Counted from the first letter of the stretch, positions 19,792 through 29,301 are shown. The stretch is 64,000 nt of DNA from Pseudomonas lini (GCF_964063345.1 NZ_OZ061318.1:3100001-3164000); one strand, 5' to 3'. The notes: generated by a model from the letters alone, not told the origin. Numbers and translations: made by a program.

Positions 19792-20523
19792 ATGAGTGAC
19801 AAGGATAAACAGCCGTTGGCTGCGTCGGCTTCAGCCCAACCCGAGGCGGAAACCGCCGATGCAGCGCTGCAGCATATCGTTGACGGCTTTTTGCATTTTC
19901 ATCACGAGATCTTTCCACAGCAGGAAGAACTCTTCAAAAAACTCGCCACGGCCCAGCGGCCTCGAGCGATGTTCATCGCGTGTGCCGATTCACGCATCGT
20001 TCCCGAACTGATTACCCAAAGCGCCCCCGGCGACTTGTTCGTGACCCGCAACGTCGGCAACGTCGTGCCGCCCTATGGGCAAATGAACGGCGGTGTTTCC
20101 ACGGCCATCGAATACGCGGTGCTGGCTCTCGGCGTGCAGCACATCATTATCTGCGGGCACTCTGACTGTGGCGCCATGCGTGCAGTGCTCAACCCACAGA
20201 GCCTGGAAAAGATGCCGACGGTAAAGGCCTGGCTGCGTCATGCGGAAGTGGCGAAAACCATGGTTCAAGACAATTGCCATTGCACTGACGAAAACGAGAG
20301 CATGCATATCCTCACTGAGGAGAATGTGATCGCTCAGTTGCAGCATTTGCGCACACACCCGTCGGTGGCCTCGCGCATGGCCAATGGTCAGCTGTTTATC
20401 CATGGTTGGGTCTACAACATCGAAACCAGCGAAATCAAAGCTTACGACGCGGATCAGGGGTGTTTCCTGCCGCTCGATGGCAGTCATCCGATTCCGGTGG
20501 CGACGCCTAAAGCGCGCTTCTAA
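19792..20523 (+). CDS. Beta-class carbonic anhydrase
   Basis: The 243-residue protein has the beta-carbonic anhydrase zinc site: Cys64 with the Asp66-Arg68 dyad in ACADSRIVPE, and His123 and Cys126 in CGHSDCGAM. It interconverts CO2 and bicarbonate in the cytoplasm. A SulP transporter gene starts 80 bases later on the same strand, and such pairs are thought to couple bicarbonate transport with hydration. AAAGAGGA precedes the ATG. Confidence 0.95.
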   Translation: MSDKDKQPLAASASAQPEAETADAALQHIVDGFLHFHHEIFPQQEELFKKLATAQRPRAMFIACADSRIVPELITQSAPGDLFVTRNVGNVVPPYGQMNGGVSTAIEYAVLALGVQHIIICGHSDCGAMRAVLNPQSLEKMPTVKAWLRHAEVAKTMVQDNCHCTDENESMHILTEENVIAQLQHLRTHPSVASRMANGQLFIHGWVYNIETSEIKAYDADQGCFLPLDGSHPIPVATPKARF

Positions 20524-20603
20524 ATCCTCCGTGTGGTTTAGCCGAGGCTGCTGATCTGGCAGCCTGCTTTGCCATGCCTGAAGAAAACTTCGGGAGAGTC
20601 ACC

Positions 20604-22130
20604 ATGCGTGCTGCTCAACTAAAAGCTGTTCTGCCACGGGAGCTACTGGCTTCGGTGGTTGTGTTTCTGGTCGCCCTGCCCTTGTGCATGGGTATCGCCA
20701 TCGCCTCGGGGCTGCCGCCGGCCAAAGGTCTGATCACCGGCATCATCGGTGGCCTGGTGGTCGGCTGGCTTGCCGGATCGCCGCTGCAAGTCAGCGGCCC
20801 GGCGGCGGGTCTGGCGGTATTGGTGTTCGAACTGGTGCGCCAGCATGGTATTGCCATGCTCGGGCCGATCCTGCTGCTGGCGGGTTTTCTGCAATTGGTG
20901 GCCGGGCGCCTGAAACTGGGTTGCTGGTTTCGGGTCACGGCGCCGGCGGTGGTGTACGGCATGCTCGCCGGGATTGGGGTGCTGATCGTGCTGTCACAAG
21001 TGCATGTGATGCTCGATGCTGTGCCCAAGCCTTCGGGGCTGGATAATCTGGCGGCCTTCCCCGCTGCAGTGATTCAGGCTTTGCCGTCGTTTGGCTGGCA
21101 AGCGGGTTTGCTCGGGCTGTCGACCATTGCCGTGATGTGGCTGTGGGAAAAATTCCGTCCGCATTCCCTGCGTTTCGTTCCTGGAGCATTACTGGGGGTT
21201 GGTCTGGCAACGGTCGCCAGCCTGATGCTCGCATTGCAAGTCAAGCGTGTGGAAGTCCCGGCCAACCTGGCAGAAGCCATCGATTGGCTGCGCCCGGCGG
21301 ACTTGCTCAATCTCGCCGACCCGACTCTGCTGATCGCCGCCTTCGCCGTGGCCTTTATCGCCAGTGCCGAAACCTTGCTCTCGGCCGCCGCCGTGGACCG
21401 AATGCACAACGGCCAGCGCTCGGACTTCGATCGTGAACTGTCGGCGCAAGGTGTGGGCAACATGCTGTGCGGACTGCTCGGCGCGCTGCCGATGACCGGG
21501 GTAATCGTGCGCAGCTCGGCCAACGTTCAGGCCGGCGCTACTACTCGACTATCGACCGTGTTTCATGGTCTGTGGTTGCTGGCTTTCGTGCTGCTGCTGT
21601 CGAGCGTGTTGCAAAGCATTCCGGTGGCGAGTCTGGCGGGGGTTCTGGTTTATACCGGTTTCAAACTGGTGGACCTCAAGGCCTTTCGCGGTCTGGGCCG
21701 TTATGGCCGGATGCCGATGTTCACGTATGCGGCGACCGCACTGGCAATCATCTTCACCGACCTGTTGACCGGCGTATTGATCGGCTTCGGCCTGACACTG
21801 GCCAAACTGGCCTGGAAGGCTTCGCGTCTGAAAATCAGCCTGATCGATCTGCCGGCGGACGGCAAGATGGAGCTGCGACTGGTGGGGGCGGCGACCTTCC
21901 TCAAGGTACCGGCGTTGACCCAAGTGCTGGGGAGCATTCCGGCAGGCGCAACGGTGCATGTGCCGCTCAATAACCTGAGTTACATCGATCACTCGTGCCT
22001 GGAGTTGCTGGAGGAGTGGGGCCGGGCCAATGCGGCCAAGGGTTCGAAGCTGTTAATTGAAGCACGAGGGTTGAAGCGCAGGCTTGAAGGACGGTTGCGA
22101 ACTACAACCGGAGTAGGTTCAGCCGGTTAA
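20604..22130 (+). CDS. SulP-family anion transporter
   Basis: The 508-residue inner-membrane protein has about 10-14 transmembrane segments with the family pattern near the N-terminus (VALPLCMGIAIASGLPPAKGL) and a C-terminal STAS domain (residues about 425-508, with VPLNNLSYIDHSCLELL). GGGAGAG before ATG 20604 decides the start over 20574. Pairing with a carbonic anhydrase gene suggests bicarbonate, but sulfate is also possible. Confidence 0.9.
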   Translation: MRAAQLKAVLPRELLASVVVFLVALPLCMGIAIASGLPPAKGLITGIIGGLVVGWLAGSPLQVSGPAAGLAVLVFELVRQHGIAMLGPILLLAGFLQLVAGRLKLGCWFRVTAPAVVYGMLAGIGVLIVLSQVHVMLDAVPKPSGLDNLAAFPAAVIQALPSFGWQAGLLGLSTIAVMWLWEKFRPHSLRFVPGALLGVGLATVASLMLALQVKRVEVPANLAEAIDWLRPADLLNLADPTLLIAAFAVAFIASAETLLSAAAVDRMHNGQRSDFDRELSAQGVGNMLCGLLGALPMTGVIVRSSANVQAGATTRLSTVFHGLWLLAFVLLLSSVLQSIPVASLAGVLVYTGFKLVDLKAFRGLGRYGRMPMFTYAATALAIIFTDLLTGVLIGFGLTLAKLAWKASRLKISLIDLPADGKMELRLVGAATFLKVPALTQVLGSIPAGATVHVPLNNLSYIDHSCLELLEEWGRANAAKGSKLLIEARGLKRRLEGRLRTTTGVGSAG

Positions 22131-22135
22131 ACCAC

Positions 22136-22254
22136 TTGTAGGAGCGAGGCTTGCCGGCGAAAGCGCTCTTAAGGACGCCTTCACCGGCAAGCCTGGCTCC
22201 TACATGTCCGAGTTGCCCTTAACTGACTGGCATTGGGGCAAGCCTCGCTCCTAC
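22136..22254. repeat. Cluster of three REP units, AGGAGCGAGGCTTGCC family
   Basis: GTAGGAGCGAGGCTTGCC (22138-22155), its inverted partner GGCAAGCCTGGCTCCTAC (22186-22203) and a third unit GGCAAGCCTCGCTCCTAC (22239-22256) lie between the convergent SulP gene and the next gene. Confidence 0.8.
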
Positions 22255-22269
22255 AGGTATTGCGTAGAC

Positions 22270-22920
22270 TTACGCCGCTGGCTGATCCAGTTCCAGGCCT
22301 ACGCCCAGGCGGCGCGACATGCACGGCCAGCGTTTCCACGCGGCGCCGGTGTCCGGGCTGTTGAGTTTCTCACGGTAGGCTTCCACCGATTCCAGCGCAA
22401 AACTCTCTTCGTTGAGCATCTCGTCGATGGCGTGATGTACCGCTTCATCCAGTTGGTTGGCAAATTCCTCACCGATCAATTGGTGAGCAATCAAGTTGGC
22501 GACCGTCATGTCCAAGGGGATCAGTGGCTGGCCGAAATGCTTGATGTACAGGTCGTTGACCTCTTCTACAAAGCGGTGCGCCAGATAGGCTTCATCCAGC
22601 AGGCCATCCAGACCGACATGCCCGGCCATGATGGCCGGCGGCTGGAGGAAATACTGCTCGGCGATTTTCAGCACCGGTTTGATTTGCGATTCGATACCCG
22701 CTTCCCTGGCGACTTCATTGGCTGCTTCCAGCAGGTCGGGCACCTCTTCGATGTAGGCGCAAACAAAACGCGTCAGCACGCCGTTGGCATCGGCCTCCGG
22801 CAATTGGATAGCAGGGTGCAGGTGAGGCAGTTGGGACTGCAGCTGACGAGTCAGCAGGCCGGTCTCGGCCTCATGTTGTTGGGCTTTTTGGATCTGCTCG
22901 CGCAATGCGGCGGTGTTCAT
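22270..22920 (-). CDS. Conserved hypothetical protein (PA0104-like)
   Basis: The 216-residue product is acidic and mostly helical by eye, without signal peptide or membrane segment. Segments such as ANEVAREAGIESQIKPVLKIAEQYFLQPP are unusual but match no family I recognise. CTGGAG precedes the ATG at 22920. The gene lies, as its homologue does in PAO1 from memory, between the SulP gene and coxB and is divergent from the latter. The function is unknown. Confidence 0.75.
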   Translation of the reverse strand: MNTAALREQIQKAQQHEAETGLLTRQLQSQLPHLHPAIQLPEADANGVLTRFVCAYIEEVPDLLEAANEVAREAGIESQIKPVLKIAEQYFLQPPAIMAGHVGLDGLLDEAYLAHRFVEEVNDLYIKHFGQPLIPLDMTVANLIAHQLIGEEFANQLDEAVHHAIDEMLNEESFALESVEAYREKLNSPDTGAAWKRWPCMSRRLGVGLELDQPAA

Positions 22921-23291
22921 GAAAACTCCAGGAAACAAAGGCAATGAAATAGGGAAGACATAACTTAGCTGGCTTACGAAAAATGCTAAGACGCATTTGT
23001 CATAATTATTTCATCCTTGAGACATCGAAGTTATATCGATTTGCCACCACTCGTCTGCATCCTTCTCCATTCACGACCTGGAACGCAAGTCCAACCTGTT
23101 TCGGTTGATTTACGCCATCGCGTTGCGAGGTGGCAGTCGCTGTCTATACTCGGTTCTGAATGGAGTTAGCTGATGACGCCCGACTGCATATGCAGCAAGG
23201 CTCGGCGATTCAAGTTCGTAGTCTGAAAAAGCCGCTCCCTTGCCGCAGGTGAAAGCCGGCGGGATAAAAAGAACTATAAGGGGAACCCGCA
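22921..23291. promoter_or_regulatory. Intergenic region upstream of the cytochrome oxidase operon
   Basis: This 371-base gap separates divergent genes and must hold the coxB promoter. It is AT-richer than its flanks at 22940-23040. I see no gene, repeat or clear operator in it. Confidence 0.5.
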
Positions 23292-24419
23292 ATGATGCGA
23301 CATCCACATGTCTGGATGGGCCTCCTGTTGTGGTCGATTTTCAGTCAGGCGCAAGCGGCCTGGACTGTGAATATGGCGCCTGGAGCGACTGAAATCAGTC
23401 ACGCAGTATTCGATCTGCACATGACCATTTTCTGGATATGTGTAGTGATCGGCATCATCGTCTTCGGCGCCATGTTCTGGTCGATGATCCTCCACCGCCG
23501 CTCTACCGGGCAGGTGGCCGCAAAATTTCATGAAAGCACCACCGTCGAAATCCTCTGGACCATCGTGCCCCTGCTTATTCTGGTGGCCATGGCGGTCCCC
23601 GCAACTGCCACCCTGATCAAGATGTACGACAACACTGAGCCGGATATCGATATCCAGGTCACCGGCTACCAGTGGAAGTGGCACTACAAATACCTGGGTC
23701 AGGACGTCGAATTCTTCAGCAACCTGACCACCCCCGCCGATCAGATCCACAACAAAGAAGCCAAGGGCGAGCATTACCTGCTGGAGGTCGACAAGCCGCT
23801 GGTGCTGCCGATCGGTGCCAAGGTGCGCTTTCTGGTGACCTCCGCCGACGTCATCCACTCCTGGTGGGTGCCGGCCTTCGCGGTCAAGCGCGATGCGATT
23901 CCGGGCTTCGTCAATGAATCCTGGACCCGTGTCGAAAAGCCCGGCATCTACCGTGGCCAGTGCGCCGAGCTGTGCGGCAAGGACCACGGCTTCATGCCGA
24001 TTGTGGTCGAGGTCAAGGAAAAGGCCGACTACGAAACCTGGCTGGGCGAACGCAAGGCGGAAGCTGCGCAGCTCAAAGAGTTGACCAGCAAGGAATGGAC
24101 CCTCGACGAGCTCAAGGAGCGCGGCGACAAGGTCTATCACACCACCTGCGTGGCCTGTCACCAGGCCGAAGGTCAGGGCCTGCCGCCGATGTTCCCGGCA
24201 CTCAAGGGCTCGAAAATCGCCACCGGACCGATCAAGGATCACCTGAGCATTGTCTTCCACGGCAAGCCCGGCACCGCCATGGCGGCGTTCGGCAAGCAGC
24301 TTTCGGAAGTCGATATCGCAGCGGTCGTGACCTACGAACGTAACGCCTGGGGCAACAACAAAGGCGACATGGTCACCCCTAAAGAAGTGCTGGAGCTGAA
24401 ACAGGCGGAAAGCAAATGA
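23292..24419 (+). CDS. coxB: Cytochrome c oxidase subunit II with fused cytochrome c domain
   Basis: The 375-residue protein has a signal peptide, two transmembrane hairpin segments (about 45-66 and 85-105) and a periplasmic CuA domain. Copper ligands are His189, Cys224, Glu226, Cys228, His232 and Met235. A C-terminal cytochrome c domain has the heme site CVACH at 286-290. It takes electrons from cytochrome c for subunit I. The extra heme domain gives the caa3-like form. It heads the operon coxB-ctaD-ctaG-ctaE. Confidence 0.96.
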   Translation: MMRHPHVWMGLLLWSIFSQAQAAWTVNMAPGATEISHAVFDLHMTIFWICVVIGIIVFGAMFWSMILHRRSTGQVAAKFHESTTVEILWTIVPLLILVAMAVPATATLIKMYDNTEPDIDIQVTGYQWKWHYKYLGQDVEFFSNLTTPADQIHNKEAKGEHYLLEVDKPLVLPIGAKVRFLVTSADVIHSWWVPAFAVKRDAIPGFVNESWTRVEKPGIYRGQCAELCGKDHGFMPIVVEVKEKADYETWLGERKAEAAQLKELTSKEWTLDELKERGDKVYHTTCVACHQAEGQGLPPMFPALKGSKIATGPIKDHLSIVFHGKPGTAMAAFGKQLSEVDIAAVVTYERNAWGNNKGDMVTPKEVLELKQAESK

Positions 24420-24501
24420 CCCGGTCTATTGCGTACGTAAGGAACCGCTCGGGGCATGACGCCCCGGCCCGCCCAGCCCATCCGTTTGCAGGAGACAGGA
24501 C

Positions 24502-26094
24502 ATGACAGTTGTCGTCGATGAGCATGTTCATACCGGCACCGCCCACGCCCACGGCCCCGCCAAAGGCCTGATGCGCTGGGTGCTGACCACCAACCACAAG
24601 GATATCGGCACGCTGTACCTGTGGTTTGCGTTCACCATGTTCCTGTTGGGCGGCTCGTTCGCCATGGTGATTCGTGCCGAGCTGTTCCAGCCGGGACTGC
24701 AAATCGTCCAGCCGGAATTCTTCAACCAGATGACCACGATGCACGGCCTGGTGATGGTGTTCGGTGCGGTGATGCCGGCCTTCGTCGGCCTCGCCAACTG
24801 GATGATCCCGTTGATGATCGGCGCGCCGGACATGGCCTTGCCGCGGATGAACAACTTCAGCTTCTGGCTGTTGCCGGCAGCGTTCCTGCTGCTGGTATCG
24901 ACCCTGTTCACCCCCGGTGGCGGGCCGAATTTCGGCTGGACCTTCTACGCACCGCTGTCGACGACCTATGCGCCGGAAAGCGTGACGTTTTTCATCTTCG
25001 CCATCCACTTGATGGGGATCAGTTCGATCATGGGGGCGATCAACGTGATCGCGACCATCCTCAACCTGCGCGCCCCCGGCATGACGTTGATGAAAATGCC
25101 GCTGTTCGTCTGGACCTGGCTGATCACCGCGTTCCTGCTGATCGCAGTAATGCCGGTACTGGCCGGCTGCGTGACCATGATGCTGATGGACATCCACTTC
25201 GGCACCAGTTTCTTCAGTGCCGCCGGTGGCGGAGACCCGGTGTTGTTCCAGCATGTGTTCTGGTTCTTCGGTCACCCCGAGGTGTACATCATGATCCTGC
25301 CGGCCTTCGGTGCCGTCAGCTCGATCATTCCGGCCTTTTCGCGTAAGCCATTGTTCGGCTACACCTCGATGGTCTATGCCACGGCGAGTATTGCGTTCCT
25401 TTCGTTCATCGTCTGGGCGCACCACATGTTCGTGGTCGGCATTCCGCTGGTGGGCGAGTTGTTCTTCATGTACGCCACGCTGCTGATCGCGGTGCCCACC
25501 GGGGTCAAGGTGTTCAACTGGGCCAGCACCATGTGGCAAGGCTCGCTGACCTTCGAGACGCCGATGCTGTTCGCCGTGGCGTTCGTCATCCTGTTCTCCA
25601 TTGGCGGGTTCTCCGGGTTGATGCTGGCCATCGCCCCGGCGGACTTCCAGTACCAGGACACCTACTTCGTGGTCGCGCACTTCCATTACGTGCTGGTGCC
25701 GGGGGCGATCTTCGGGATCTTCGCCTCGGCCTACTACTGGATGCCGAAATGGACCGGCCACATGTACGACGAAACCCTCGGCAAGCTGCACTTCTGGCTT
25801 TCCTTCATCGGCATGAACATGGCGTTCTTCCCGATGCACTTCGTGGGCCTGGCGGGCATGCCGCGGCGGATTCCGGACTACAACCTGCAATTCGCCGACT
25901 TCAACATGGTGTCGTCGATCGGCGCGTTCATGTTTGGGGCCACGCAGATCTTCTTCCTGTTCATCGTGATCAAGACCATTCGTGGTGGCGAGCCGGCACC
26001 GGCCAAACCGTGGGATGGGGCAGAAGGCCTGGAGTGGAGCATTCCGTCGCCGGCGCCGTATCACACCTTCACCACACCGCCGGAAGTGAAATGA
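24502..26094 (+). CDS. ctaD: Cytochrome c oxidase subunit I
   Basis: The 530-residue membrane protein has twelve helices and holds heme a, heme a3 and CuB. The cross-linked His-Tyr pair lies in WFFGHPEVYIMILP, CuB histidines in WAHHMF, and the heme ligands around VVAHFHYVL. It reduces oxygen to water and pumps protons. CAGGAGAC precedes the ATG. A REP doublet separates it from ctaG. Confidence 0.97.
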   Translation: MTVVVDEHVHTGTAHAHGPAKGLMRWVLTTNHKDIGTLYLWFAFTMFLLGGSFAMVIRAELFQPGLQIVQPEFFNQMTTMHGLVMVFGAVMPAFVGLANWMIPLMIGAPDMALPRMNNFSFWLLPAAFLLLVSTLFTPGGGPNFGWTFYAPLSTTYAPESVTFFIFAIHLMGISSIMGAINVIATILNLRAPGMTLMKMPLFVWTWLITAFLLIAVMPVLAGCVTMMLMDIHFGTSFFSAAGGGDPVLFQHVFWFFGHPEVYIMILPAFGAVSSIIPAFSRKPLFGYTSMVYATASIAFLSFIVWAHHMFVVGIPLVGELFFMYATLLIAVPTGVKVFNWASTMWQGSLTFETPMLFAVAFVILFSIGGFSGLMLAIAPADFQYQDTYFVVAHFHYVLVPGAIFGIFASAYYWMPKWTGHMYDETLGKLHFWLSFIGMNMAFFPMHFVGLAGMPRRIPDYNLQFADFNMVSSIGAFMFGATQIFFLFIVIKTIRGGEPAPAKPWDGAEGLEWSIPSPAPYHTFTTPPEVK

Positions 26095-26106
26095 AACGCC
26101 TCGGTC

Positions 26107-26204
26107 TTGTAGGAATTCCTGTGGGAGCTGGCTTGCCTGCGATGCATGCGGCGCGGTGTGTCAGATATATCGCTATCGCGGGCAAGCCCGCTCCCACAGG
26201 GTTC
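26107..26204. repeat. REP doublet inside the cytochrome oxidase operon
   Basis: CCTGTGGGAGCTGGCTTGCC (26120-26139) and its partner GGGCAAGCCCGCTCCCACAG (26180-26199) face each other between ctaD and ctaG, which are otherwise close and collinear. Confidence 0.85.
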
Positions 26205-26223
26205 GGTGTAGAGGGCTCGTGCG

Positions 26224-26781
26224 ATGGCTGATTCGATTTCGACGAAGAAACTGGTCACCCGCCTGTTACTGGTGGTGGTGGCGATGTTTGTCTTCGGCTT
26301 TGCCCTGGTGCCGATCTACGACGTGATGTGCCAGGCGTTCGGCATCAATGGCAAAACCGCCGGGCAGTATGAAGGCGAGCAAACGGTCGACGTCTCGCGG
26401 CAGGTTCGCGTGCAGTTTCTGTCAACCAACGCCGCCGACATGGCTTGGGACTTCTATCCCAAGGGCGATGAATTGGTCGCACACCCGGGGACGGTGAACG
26501 AGATGATTTTTATCGCCCACAACCCGACCGATCGCCCGATGAGCGCCCAAGCGGTGCCGAGCATCGCACCCAGCGCAGCCGCGGCGTACTTCCACAAGAC
26601 CGAATGTTTCTGCTTTACCCAGCAAGTGCTGCAGCCCGGTCAACGCATCGAGATGCCGGTACGGTTCATTGTTGACCGCGACATGCCCAAGGATGTGAAG
26701 CACCTGACGCTGTCCTACACGCTGTTCGATATCACCGCACGTCATCCGCCCGTGGCTGTTGCAGCAAGCACCGGCGGCTAG
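26224..26781 (+). CDS. ctaG: Cytochrome c oxidase assembly protein (CuB insertion)
   Basis: The 185-residue protein is anchored by one N-terminal segment (LVTRLLLVVVAMFVFGFALV). The periplasmic domain carries the copper motif ECFCFTQQ and ends in conserved beta strands (FIVDRDMPKDVKHLTLSY). Cox11/CtaG proteins deliver copper to CuB of subunit I. The ATG at 26224 follows weak GGGCTCG. It sits between ctaD and ctaE, as in other Pseudomonas. Confidence 0.94.
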   Translation: MADSISTKKLVTRLLLVVVAMFVFGFALVPIYDVMCQAFGINGKTAGQYEGEQTVDVSRQVRVQFLSTNAADMAWDFYPKGDELVAHPGTVNEMIFIAHNPTDRPMSAQAVPSIAPSAAAAYFHKTECFCFTQQVLQPGQRIEMPVRFIVDRDMPKDVKHLTLSYTLFDITARHPPVAVAASTGG

Positions 26782-26814
26782 GCGTTAAAGCGTGCCCGAT
26801 AAGGAGAACAATAA

Positions 26815-27702
26815 ATGGCAACTCATGAACATTATTACGTTCCAGCCCAGAGCAAATGGCCGATCATCGCCACGATCGGCATGCTGGTCACGGTGTTCGG
26901 CCTGGGCACCTGGTTCAACGACCTTAAGGCTGCGCGGCCGGAATCCCACGGCCCGCTGATCTTTTTCGTCGGCGGACTGTTGCTGGCCTACATGCTGTTC
27001 GGCTGGTTCGGTACGGTGATCAAGGAAAGTCGCCAAGGGTTGTACAGCGCACAGATGGACCGCTCGTTCCGCTGGGGCATGAGCTGGTTCATTTTCTCGG
27101 AGGTGATGTTCTTCATCGCGTTTTTCGGTGCACTGTTTTATGTGCGCAACATCGCAGGCCCGGCACTGGGCGGTGAAGGCACCAAAGGCATCGCTCACAT
27201 GCTGTGGCCGGCGTTTGAATTCACCTGGCCGCTGCTGAACAACCCGGACTCGAAACTCTTTCCTCCCCCCAAGGAAGTCATCAGCCCCTGGGGCCTGCCG
27301 CTGCTCAATACCGTGCTGCTGGTGAGTTCCAGCGTCACCGTGACCATCGCTCACCATGCCTTGAAGAAAGGCCATCGCGGCGCACTGAAAATCTGGCTGG
27401 CGCTGACCGTGTTGCTCGGTTGCGCGTTCCTCGGTTTCCAGGCCGAAGAATACCTGCACGCCTACCACGAGCTGGGCCTGACCCTGGGCTCCGGCATCTA
27501 CGGCGCGACCTTCTTCATGCTCACCGGTTTCCACGGCGCCCACGTGACCATGGGCACCATCATTCTGTTCGTGATGCTGATGCGGGTCATGCGCGGGCAC
27601 TTCGATGCCGACCATCAATTCGGCTTCGAGGCGGCGAGCTGGTACTGGCACTTCGTGGATGTGGTGTGGATCGGTCTGTTCGTTTTCGTCTACGTGCTCT
27701 GA
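26815..27702 (+). CDS. ctaE: Cytochrome c oxidase subunit III
   Basis: The 295-residue protein has seven transmembrane segments, with family features SRQGLYSAQMDRSFRWGMSW-type loop, a conserved FQAEEYLHAYHELGL stretch and a final WYWHFVDVVWIGLFVFVYVL helix. It stabilises the oxidase core. AAGGAGAAC lies before the ATG. Confidence 0.96.
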   Translation: MATHEHYYVPAQSKWPIIATIGMLVTVFGLGTWFNDLKAARPESHGPLIFFVGGLLLAYMLFGWFGTVIKESRQGLYSAQMDRSFRWGMSWFIFSEVMFFIAFFGALFYVRNIAGPALGGEGTKGIAHMLWPAFEFTWPLLNNPDSKLFPPPKEVISPWGLPLLNTVLLVSSSVTVTIAHHALKKGHRGALKIWLALTVLLGCAFLGFQAEEYLHAYHELGLTLGSGIYGATFFMLTGFHGAHVTMGTIILFVMLMRVMRGHFDADHQFGFEAASWYWHFVDVVWIGLFVFVYVL

Positions 27703-27717
27703 GACTTGGCTTCATGA

Positions 27718-27921
27718 CTACCAAGGTACGTGAGACACCAACTGGCCGCTGAAAAAACCCCAGGCGATCAAGCCGACAGTGGTGGCGGCCAGCGCAACAC
27801 GAACACTCAAGGCGATGACCAGGCGATTCGAGTGGCTGTCGTCCTTGACCAGAAAAAACAGGCCGCTGAACAGGCTGACAACCGTGGCAATCAGCATCAG
27901 GACGATGGCTGCTTTGAGCAT
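27718..27921 (-). CDS. DUF2909 twin-transmembrane protein
   Basis: The 67-residue protein has two hydrophobic helices (residues about 3-25 and 35-58) joined by KDDSHSNRL, the layout of DUF2909 proteins found next to the oxidase operon. It lies on the opposite strand between ctaE and the SURF1 gene. The function is unknown; a role in oxidase assembly is only suggested by position. Confidence 0.82.
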   Translation of the reverse strand: MLKAAIVLMLIATVVSLFSGLFFLVKDDSHSNRLVIALSVRVALAATTVGLIAWGFFSGQLVSHVPW

Positions 27922-27991
27922 GGTGACACTCCGGGGGAAAGGCGATGCATTTGAGTATAGCTATCGCGACTACCGACTTTCTGGCGACGCC

Positions 27992-28732
27992 ATGAAGCGC
28001 TTCCGGCCGGGCCTCGTGCCGACCCTGGTGGTGGCGATGCTGCTGCCTTTGCTGGTGTCACTCGGGTTCTGGCAGTTGAGCCGGGGCGCGGAGAAAAGCG
28101 CGCTGCTGCAAAGCTACGCCGAGCGCCGGGCGGCCGAACCGATGGCCAGCACTGAACTGCAACACACCGAAGATCCGGCCTTCCGCCGGGTTAGCCTGCA
28201 CGGCCAGTTCGATGCCGAACACAGCCTGTTGCTGGACAACCGTCAGCGCGACGGCAAGGTCGGGGTCGAGCTGCTGCAACCGTTTCAGGACCGGGCAACC
28301 GGGCTCTGGCTGCTGGTCAATCGCGGCTGGTTGCCGTGGCCGGATCGGCGCACACCGCCGTCATTCACCACACCGACTCAGGCATTGAGCCTCGACGCCT
28401 GGGTCTACGTCCCCCCCGGCGCAACGTTCCAGTTGCACGCCGACCCAGACGCCACGAACTGGCCACAACTGGTCACCGCCATTGAACCGGCCAGGCTCTG
28501 GGCGGCGCTTGACCGTGACGGTTTCGCCTACGAATTACGCGCGCAAAGCGGTCCCGCGACCTACCAGGCCGATTGGCCGGTGGTGGCCATGGGGCCGGAA
28601 AAACACTTGGCTTATGCCGTGCAGTGGTTCGCCCTGTCGATCGCCCTGCTCGGCCTTTACCTCTATCTCGGATGGCACAACGCAAAGGAGAACAATAATG
28701 GGAGCGGCCATGAATCCACTCGGCATGTCTGA
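27992..28732 (+). CDS. SURF1-family oxidase assembly protein
   Basis: The 246-residue protein has transmembrane segments at both ends (about 9-29 and 206-228) flanking a periplasmic domain. Family features are LGFWQLSRGAEKSALL, the LLLDNRQRDGKVGVELLQPF segment and WLLVNRGWLP. SURF1 proteins supply heme A to subunit I. The ATG at 27992 is preferred; an upstream frame is not supported. Its end overlaps the next gene by 35 bases. Confidence 0.9.
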   Translation: MKRFRPGLVPTLVVAMLLPLLVSLGFWQLSRGAEKSALLQSYAERRAAEPMASTELQHTEDPAFRRVSLHGQFDAEHSLLLDNRQRDGKVGVELLQPFQDRATGLWLLVNRGWLPWPDRRTPPSFTTPTQALSLDAWVYVPPGATFQLHADPDATNWPQLVTAIEPARLWAALDRDGFAYELRAQSGPATYQADWPVVAMGPEKHLAYAVQWFALSIALLGLYLYLGWHNAKENNNGSGHESTRHV

Positions 28733-29291
28733 GGCGAAAACGCCGGTAAATCGTCGGCGCGGGCGCTTGCAGTTGTTACTGATCCTGTTGGGAGTGGTGG
28801 GTCCGATGATCCTCGCCACCGGCATGTACAAATTGCAGTTCTGGGTGCCGGAGGGCCGCAGTTATCACGGTGAACTGATCGGAAACGGCCAGACCCGCGC
28901 CGACATCGGCGTACCGGCGCAAGAAGACCGCTGGCAGTTGCTGGTGACGGCGCCCAAGGACTGTTCGGTGGACTGCCAGCAACTGGTGTATCTGGCGCGA
29001 CAGATCCAGATCGGCCTCGGCCGCGATGCTGCCCGCGCCAGCCATGCGCTGGCCATCGCGCAACCGCTGAACAGCGATTACGCGACTAAACTTCAACGAG
29101 AGTACCCGCAGCTGCAACGTTATTCACTGGACTCGCCGACCTACATCAAAGGCGCACAGGGCAATGACACGCCGCACCTGTGGATCATCGACCCTCACGG
29201 CAATCTGGTGCTGCGCTACGACCCGACGGTGAAGGGCAAGGACCTGCTCAACGACCTGCGCCATTTGCTGAAACTGTCGAACATCGGATAA
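28698..29291 (+). CDS. Membrane-anchored cytochrome oxidase cluster protein (PA0111-like)
   Basis: The 197-residue protein has one N-terminal transmembrane segment (about 24-44) and a periplasmic domain with cysteines in APKDCSVDCQQL and a C-terminal HLWIIDPHGNLVLRY strand. That C-terminal part looks like the end of a SCO/thioredoxin-type fold, with CxxxC-like cysteines six residues apart. AAGGAG at 28685-28690 fixes the ATG at 28698, inside the SURF1 gene. It lies between the SURF1 and heme A synthase genes. The function is inferred only from position. Confidence 0.78.
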   Translation: MGAAMNPLGMSEAKTPVNRRRGRLQLLLILLGVVGPMILATGMYKLQFWVPEGRSYHGELIGNGQTRADIGVPAQEDRWQLLVTAPKDCSVDCQQLVYLARQIQIGLGRDAARASHALAIAQPLNSDYATKLQREYPQLQRYSLDSPTYIKGAQGNDTPHLWIIDPHGNLVLRYDPTVKGKDLLNDLRHLLKLSNIG

Positions 29292-29301
29292 GGGCATCGT
29301 C

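Noticed and set aside
22136..22254. CRISPR-like short repeats
   Set aside because: Units are inverted REP palindromes with unequal spacers, and no cas genes are near.
24379..26064. 561-codon open frame on the minus strand
   Set aside because: It is wholly antisense to ctaD, has His/Arg/Gln-rich low-complexity translation, and arises from high third-position GC.
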